From assembly GCA_018268755.1 (NCBI GenBank), contig JAFDVW010000007.1:62001-126000 (forward strand): a stretch of DNA of 64,000 nt, in the 5' to 3' direction. The notes below the pieces were generated by a model. It saw nothing but the letters and a program-made list of their open reading frames with translations, was not told where the DNA came from and did not search any database. This stretch comes from Acidobacteriota bacterium. Its GTDB lineage: Bacteria > Acidobacteriota > Terriglobia > Terriglobales > Acidobacteriaceae. Every line of letters starts with the position of its first letter. Position 1 is the first letter of the stretch. The position numbers and the translations under genes are program-made. Shown piece after piece: positions 60,211-64,000 of the stretch.

Positions 60211-60282
60211 CCCTATCGCTCCTCGTTCGGCACAACGAGTTTATCATTCAGCGCGAGTGGTATCGGAGCGCGCAAAATAAAA

Positions 60283-60317
60283 ACGGGCGGAGCCAGGAGG
60301 CACTGGCCACCGCCCGT
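60283..60317 (-). terminator. Rho-independent terminator of the TonB receptor gene
   Basis: ACGGGCGG (60283-60290) pairs with CCGCCCGT (60310-60317); a GCCAG/CTGGC stem nests inside. On the minus strand TTTTTATTTT follows. It lies about 44-78 bp beyond the receptor stop, immediately upstream of the encapsulin promoter region. Confidence 0.9.
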
Positions 60318-60360
60318 CGGGGCGAACAACCGCAGCAATACGTATCAGGCAGCGAACGAT

Positions 60361-63300
60361 TTAGAAATAAATCTTCGCGCCGAGCTGCACCACGCGAAAA
60401 CCTCCGGGGGCCGTCCCATAAGTACTGGAGGGCGTTCCCCAGTTGGCATTCTTGGAAATGGTCAGCGGCGTGGTGGGGTCGCTATATTGCCACGGACCAT
60501 TGGTGGTAATGCCGTAGTTGCGGGTGGAAAAGTTGGGATGGTTGAAGACGTTGAAAGCTTCCAGCCGCAACTGAATGTAGCGGGCTTCGTTGTGTCCCAG
60601 GGGAATGTTTTTGAACAGCGACATGTCCCATGTCTGCATGTTGCTGTTACGAATGGTGTCGCGCGATCCGCGCACCGGCGGCCCAATCGCCGGCAGGACC
60701 GGGTTCCCGCTGGCATCCAGCGAGTAGTAGAACGGAATGGCCCCCCACATGTTCGAGCCATCCACGCTCCCCGAGGGGAAGGAATAGTTATTGTTCAGGT
60801 CGACCGGCGCCCCGGTCATGACCTGAGTTACGCCGCTGAGCTGATAGTCATCGGTGATGTAGGCGAGCCACTTCGGCCCGTTGAAGTGCTGGGTAAACTT
60901 GGGCAGATCGTAGACGTAGTTCGCCGCGAACACGTGGGTACGGTCCCAGTCGGTGGCGCGATAATCCAACAGCGCGTTGAAGGGATTCTGTTTATCTTCA
61001 TCTGAATTGGCCGTAGCCAAGGCCTTGGACCAGGTATAGACCGCGCCCAGGGTGAAGCTTCGCGAGAAGCGGCGCTGCAAGGAGGTCTGCAATGAGTTGT
61101 AGTTGGAAGTCCCGTCAAACTGCAGGTAGGAAATCTGGTCGTAGCCTTTGTACGGCACCAGCGGGGCATTGGTATACGAAGGCCGCCCGTAAGCATAGCG
61201 GCCGGTGTAGTTGTAACCCGCGGCCGCCCATTGGGCGGGCAGATCGGGCTCCACGTCGGGCACAACCCCGCCGGGATAATTGTCCGGGTCCTGCGCCGCG
61301 CGGGTAAAGGCCGTGCCATAAGGAATGGCATTGATGTCCCGCGAGGTCACCAGGTGCCGGGAAAGCGTGCCCACATAAGCGATGTCCAGGGTGGTGTCGC
61401 GGGCAATTTCATGCTGCACCCCCAGACTGAAGCTATACACGGTAGGCACTTTGCCGCTGCGCTCCGCGCCCAGGATATTGCCTAACACTCCGTTGCCGAA
61501 CGATGCCGGCGAAGTGGGCAAGTCGACGATATTGCCGGCCGGCACGGAAGCGCTCTGTACCAGCGCCGGATTGTTGAACACCGTGTTGAAAATCAGGTTG
61601 CCCTGGGTGCGATCGTGCATCATGCCGAAACCGCCGCGCAGCACGGCTTTGTGATTGGAGAACAGATCGTAGGCAAAGCCAAAGCGTGGCTCAGGCATAA
61701 TGCCCCGGCTGTTCCATCCCCCATCCGGAATGGTCCCGCCCCGAGTGAACTTCATGCCGTTCAGGCGATCGCCGCCGGCCTCGGGATCAATGCTGCCATC
61801 GGGAAGAATGGTCACGGCGTTGGCCGGGTTGTAGGCCGAAGGATCGAAGATGGCCACGTTATTGTTGGCGTCATACTGTGGAGGAATCCAGGCAAAGCGC
61901 ACGCCGTAATCGAGAGTCAGACGGGAGTTCACCTTCCAGGTGTCCTGGGCATAAAACTCCAGCTGGTTGTAGCGGAACTTTCCCAGCGGACGCGCGGTGG
62001 ACTGGCTGAAACTATTGAAATCGCCCAGCAGCGCACTGGCCAGAGGATCGCCCAACGTACAGGTGTCGGCGCCGTCAGGACAGGTCCCGCCGGCGGTCGG
62101 TCCCACATCAAAACCGAATTGCCCGTTGATATTGCCCCAGGCAATCTGGTCCTTGCGGCTGCGCTGATAGAAGACGCCGAACTTGAAGGTGTGTTTGTCG
62201 CGCACCCAGCTCAGATTGTCATTCACATTGATGGTGGTATTGGCCTGGCGCCAGGGCGTCGCGCCCAGGTAAGGGCCACTGAAATTCACGCTGGGCAATC
62301 CGCCGAAACTCATGTCGGGGATGGATTCATCCTGCGATACCGCATAGAGCAGCGCCAGATCAATCCCGTTGGTGCCCCGCGAAATATTTCCACCCACGCT
62401 CTCCGCGAGGGAAAGCGAATGGCTGGGGCCGATGGAGAATTCGTTCAGCAGCGATGGGGTCAGAGTGCTGACCAGATTCAACGACAGGTTCCAGCCGGGA
62501 TGCTTCTGCACGCAACCGCCGGCAAAGTTGATGGAGGAAGAACAGGCAAAGATCCCGAAGGGGCCGGGAAACGGTTCGAAGGGCGCTTCCGTGGTGTCGG
62601 AGTTGTGAATGTAGCGGCCATACAACCGGTTGCTGGCATTGAGCTGATAGTCAATGCGCAGGATATCTTCCCGCCGCGGCTGGCGCGCGGAAAACGCATT
62701 AGAGTAGTTGTAGTCGTTGCCGTTGCTGCCGAAGCCGGAGACGTTGGGCAGCGGGAACAGGTTCAGAATCTTCTGGATCTGGGCAAATACGTGCTGCTGG
62801 TCGGTGGAAAGCTGGGTGGGATCGATCTTGTTGTCGGTGATGCCCGGCCCGGAAATAATGATGGGCAGGCCATTGCCATCCACGGATTGGGAAAAGTCTC
62901 CCTGCCGCTCCAGTTCGGTCGGAGTATAGAACTGGGTCACGCCGCCGCTGGGCACAAACTGCCGGTAAAATTCCTGGCTCCAGAAAAAGAACAGCTTGTT
63001 TTTCTTGATCGGACCGCCGATTTGATAGCCCACATAGTTGTAGCGATAAATCTGGGGATCGTTGTGGGGAGTGGAAGAAGCCAGCTGGTTCTGTTTGTTG
63101 ATCCAGTCGTTGGCGTTGAGGCCTTCGTTGCGGTGGAAGAAGCGGCCATTGCCGTGGAACTGGTTGGAGCCGCCGCGGGTCACGATAGCGATCTGGCCGC
63201 CCGCCGCCTTGCCGAATTCCGCCTGATAGTTGGAGGTCAGCACTTTGACTTCGGCGATGGCATCGGTATTGACCGTGATATGGGTGCCGCCGTTGTTGCC

Positions 63301-63942
63301 GGTATCGATGTTGGAAGCGCCGTCAATGGTGAACTCGTGCTGGTTGGCGCGGGTACCGTTAATGTTCATGGAATCAGCGCCGCCGGTACCGGAAGCATGG
63401 CCATCGAAACTGCTGACCACGCCGGGAATCAGCTTCATGTAATCCAGCACATTGCGGCCGTTCATGGCCACATCATTCAGCTGTTTGCCGGTGATCAAAT
63501 CGGAGCGCTCACCGGAACTGGCCTGCAACTGCAGTTGCCCGGCATCGGCGGAGACGGTGACTGTGTCGGCGACCGCGCCTACCGTCAGAACAAAATCTCC
63601 CACATTCAGCCGATCGGCCACGCTCAGATTGATCCCGGTCTTTTCCAGCTTGCGGAAGCTCTCGGCCTCCACGGTAATGGCGTAGACCCCGGGAGGAAGA
63701 TTGGGCACGGCAAAATCGCCCGCCGCACCCGCGGTCACGACCCGGGTCAATCCCACGGCCGCGTTGCGCACGGTGACGGTGGCGTTGCTGATGGCAGCTC
63801 CGGTTTGGTCTTTCACGCTGCCAAAAATAGATCCGGAAGTAATCTGCGCACTGGCGGGCGTGCAGAAGAATGAAATGACAAGAATGGACAGAAACAATTG
63901 CGCTAGGCGTGAGCCACGAACGTAGTGTTTCGCAAAGCACAT
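60361..63942 (-). CDS. TonB-dependent receptor with N-terminal carboxypeptidase-regulatory-like domain (1193 aa)
   Basis: An outer-membrane transporter. A Sec signal ends at TPASAQ (residue about 32). Residues about 36-115 form the carboxypeptidase-regulatory-like (Ig-type) domain, as in Oar-like proteins. The plug domain (about 130-240) and a 22-strand-size barrel (about 250-1193) follow, ending in an aromatic residue (YF). ATG 63942 has AGGAGAG upstream. The family is expanded in Acidobacteriota, probably for polysaccharide- or protein-derived substrates; the substrate is unknown. The 752-codon frame on the opposite strand is a shadow. Confidence 0.92.
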   Translation of the reverse strand: MCFAKHYVRGSRLAQLFLSILVISFFCTPASAQITSGSIFGSVKDQTGAAISNATVTVRNAAVGLTRVVTAGAAGDFAVPNLPPGVYAITVEAESFRKLEKTGINLSVADRLNVGDFVLTVGAVADTVTVSADAGQLQLQASSGERSDLITGKQLNDVAMNGRNVLDYMKLIPGVVSSFDGHASGTGGADSMNINGTRANQHEFTIDGASNIDTGNNGGTHITVNTDAIAEVKVLTSNYQAEFGKAAGGQIAIVTRGGSNQFHGNGRFFHRNEGLNANDWINKQNQLASSTPHNDPQIYRYNYVGYQIGGPIKKNKLFFFWSQEFYRQFVPSGGVTQFYTPTELERQGDFSQSVDGNGLPIIISGPGITDNKIDPTQLSTDQQHVFAQIQKILNLFPLPNVSGFGSNGNDYNYSNAFSARQPRREDILRIDYQLNASNRLYGRYIHNSDTTEAPFEPFPGPFGIFACSSSINFAGGCVQKHPGWNLSLNLVSTLTPSLLNEFSIGPSHSLSLAESVGGNISRGTNGIDLALLYAVSQDESIPDMSFGGLPSVNFSGPYLGATPWRQANTTINVNDNLSWVRDKHTFKFGVFYQRSRKDQIAWGNINGQFGFDVGPTAGGTCPDGADTCTLGDPLASALLGDFNSFSQSTARPLGKFRYNQLEFYAQDTWKVNSRLTLDYGVRFAWIPPQYDANNNVAIFDPSAYNPANAVTILPDGSIDPEAGGDRLNGMKFTRGGTIPDGGWNSRGIMPEPRFGFAYDLFSNHKAVLRGGFGMMHDRTQGNLIFNTVFNNPALVQSASVPAGNIVDLPTSPASFGNGVLGNILGAERSGKVPTVYSFSLGVQHEIARDTTLDIAYVGTLSRHLVTSRDINAIPYGTAFTRAAQDPDNYPGGVVPDVEPDLPAQWAAAGYNYTGRYAYGRPSYTNAPLVPYKGYDQISYLQFDGTSNYNSLQTSLQRRFSRSFTLGAVYTWSKALATANSDEDKQNPFNALLDYRATDWDRTHVFAANYVYDLPKFTQHFNGPKWLAYITDDYQLSGVTQVMTGAPVDLNNNYSFPSGSVDGSNMWGAIPFYYSLDASGNPVLPAIGPPVRGSRDTIRNSNMQTWDMSLFKNIPLGHNEARYIQLRLEAFNVFNHPNFSTRNYGITTNGPWQYSDPTTPLTISKNANWGTPSSTYGTAPGGFRVVQLGAKIYF

Positions 63943-64000
63943 AAAACTCTCTCCTGACGATCATGGGCAAGATCTGTGATAGGCCATTGCATGCGGACTT
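63943..64000. promoter_or_regulatory. Ribosome-binding site and leader of the TonB receptor gene
   Basis: AGGAGAG lies about 8 bases before ATG 63942 on the minus strand. The rest of the 58 bp carries no other feature; the promoter is probably beyond the window edge. Confidence 0.6.

Noticed and set aside
61615-63873. 752-codon plus-strand frame opposite the TonB receptor
   Set aside because: Antisense shadow of a protein with signal peptide, plug and barrel; no ribosome site or motif.

Overview
The window is a high-GC, densely coded bacterial chromosome segment with about 50 genes on both strands and no tRNA, rRNA, CRISPR array, insertion sequence or prophage that I can see. The gene content points to Acidobacteriota (Terriglobia/Koribacter-like). 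The clues are a 1,193-residue TonB-dependent receptor with an N-terminal carboxypeptidase-like domain, a CadC-type winged-helix/TPR regulator, many secreted TPR proteins, a pilMNOPQ cluster, and dispersed palindromic repeats carrying the CATCCTGAGG / GACGAAGGACCT signature. The taxonomic call is inference from content, not from a marker gene.

Layout. 1-9.4 kb: small conserved proteins, an SDR dehydrogenase, a Lon-substrate-binding-domain protein, a MoxR-like ATPase with its VWA partner, soluble transhydrogenase SthA, and a rhomboid-TPR fusion. 9.4-16.7 kb: a secreted hydrolase, a zinc alcohol dehydrogenase, a Tat-exported FAD oxidoreductase, a GT39 membrane glycosyltransferase, a CDGSH protein and a GT4 glycosyltransferase. 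16.8-27.5 kb: two NtrB/NtrC-like two-component systems, flanking an Asp-box (sortilin-like) secreted protein and an OmpA-like outer-membrane protein. 27.5-33.2 kb: secreted coiled/TPR proteins, a second GT39 enzyme, an MFS exporter and fabI. 33.5-43.9 kb, almost all minus strand: an outer-membrane-type secreted protein, tsaE, a PilZ protein, bifunctional NnrED, a TrkA-type K+ channel, two APC permeases, thiE, and accC-accB. 44-50.8 kb: an M24 peptidase and an excisionase-like HTH gene heading pilMNOPQ. 50.8-53.9 kb: a 760-bp non-coding stretch with structured elements, then the winged-helix/TPR regulator. 54-60.2 kb: a secreted H/NC-motif protein, a deiodinase-like redox protein, two tandem AhpD-like proteins, and a Family 2A encapsulin shell gene overlapping its cysteine desulfurase cargo gene. 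60.4-63.9 kb: the TonB-dependent receptor.

The most interesting system is at 55-60 kb. The Family 2A encapsulin is the HK97-fold nanocompartment of the SrpI type. It is translationally overlapped with a SufS-like desulfurase carrying an approximately 293-residue disordered Pro/Ala/Ser-rich N-terminus, the arrangement known for sulfur-handling encapsulins. Inside that tail is a 30-residue motif repeated twice, a strong candidate for a bivalent shell-docking signal. Convergent to it lie two AhpD-type CxxC proteins, and beside them a Cys-containing deiodinase-fold protein. Together they could form a persulfide/thiol redox island, but that functional link is inference.
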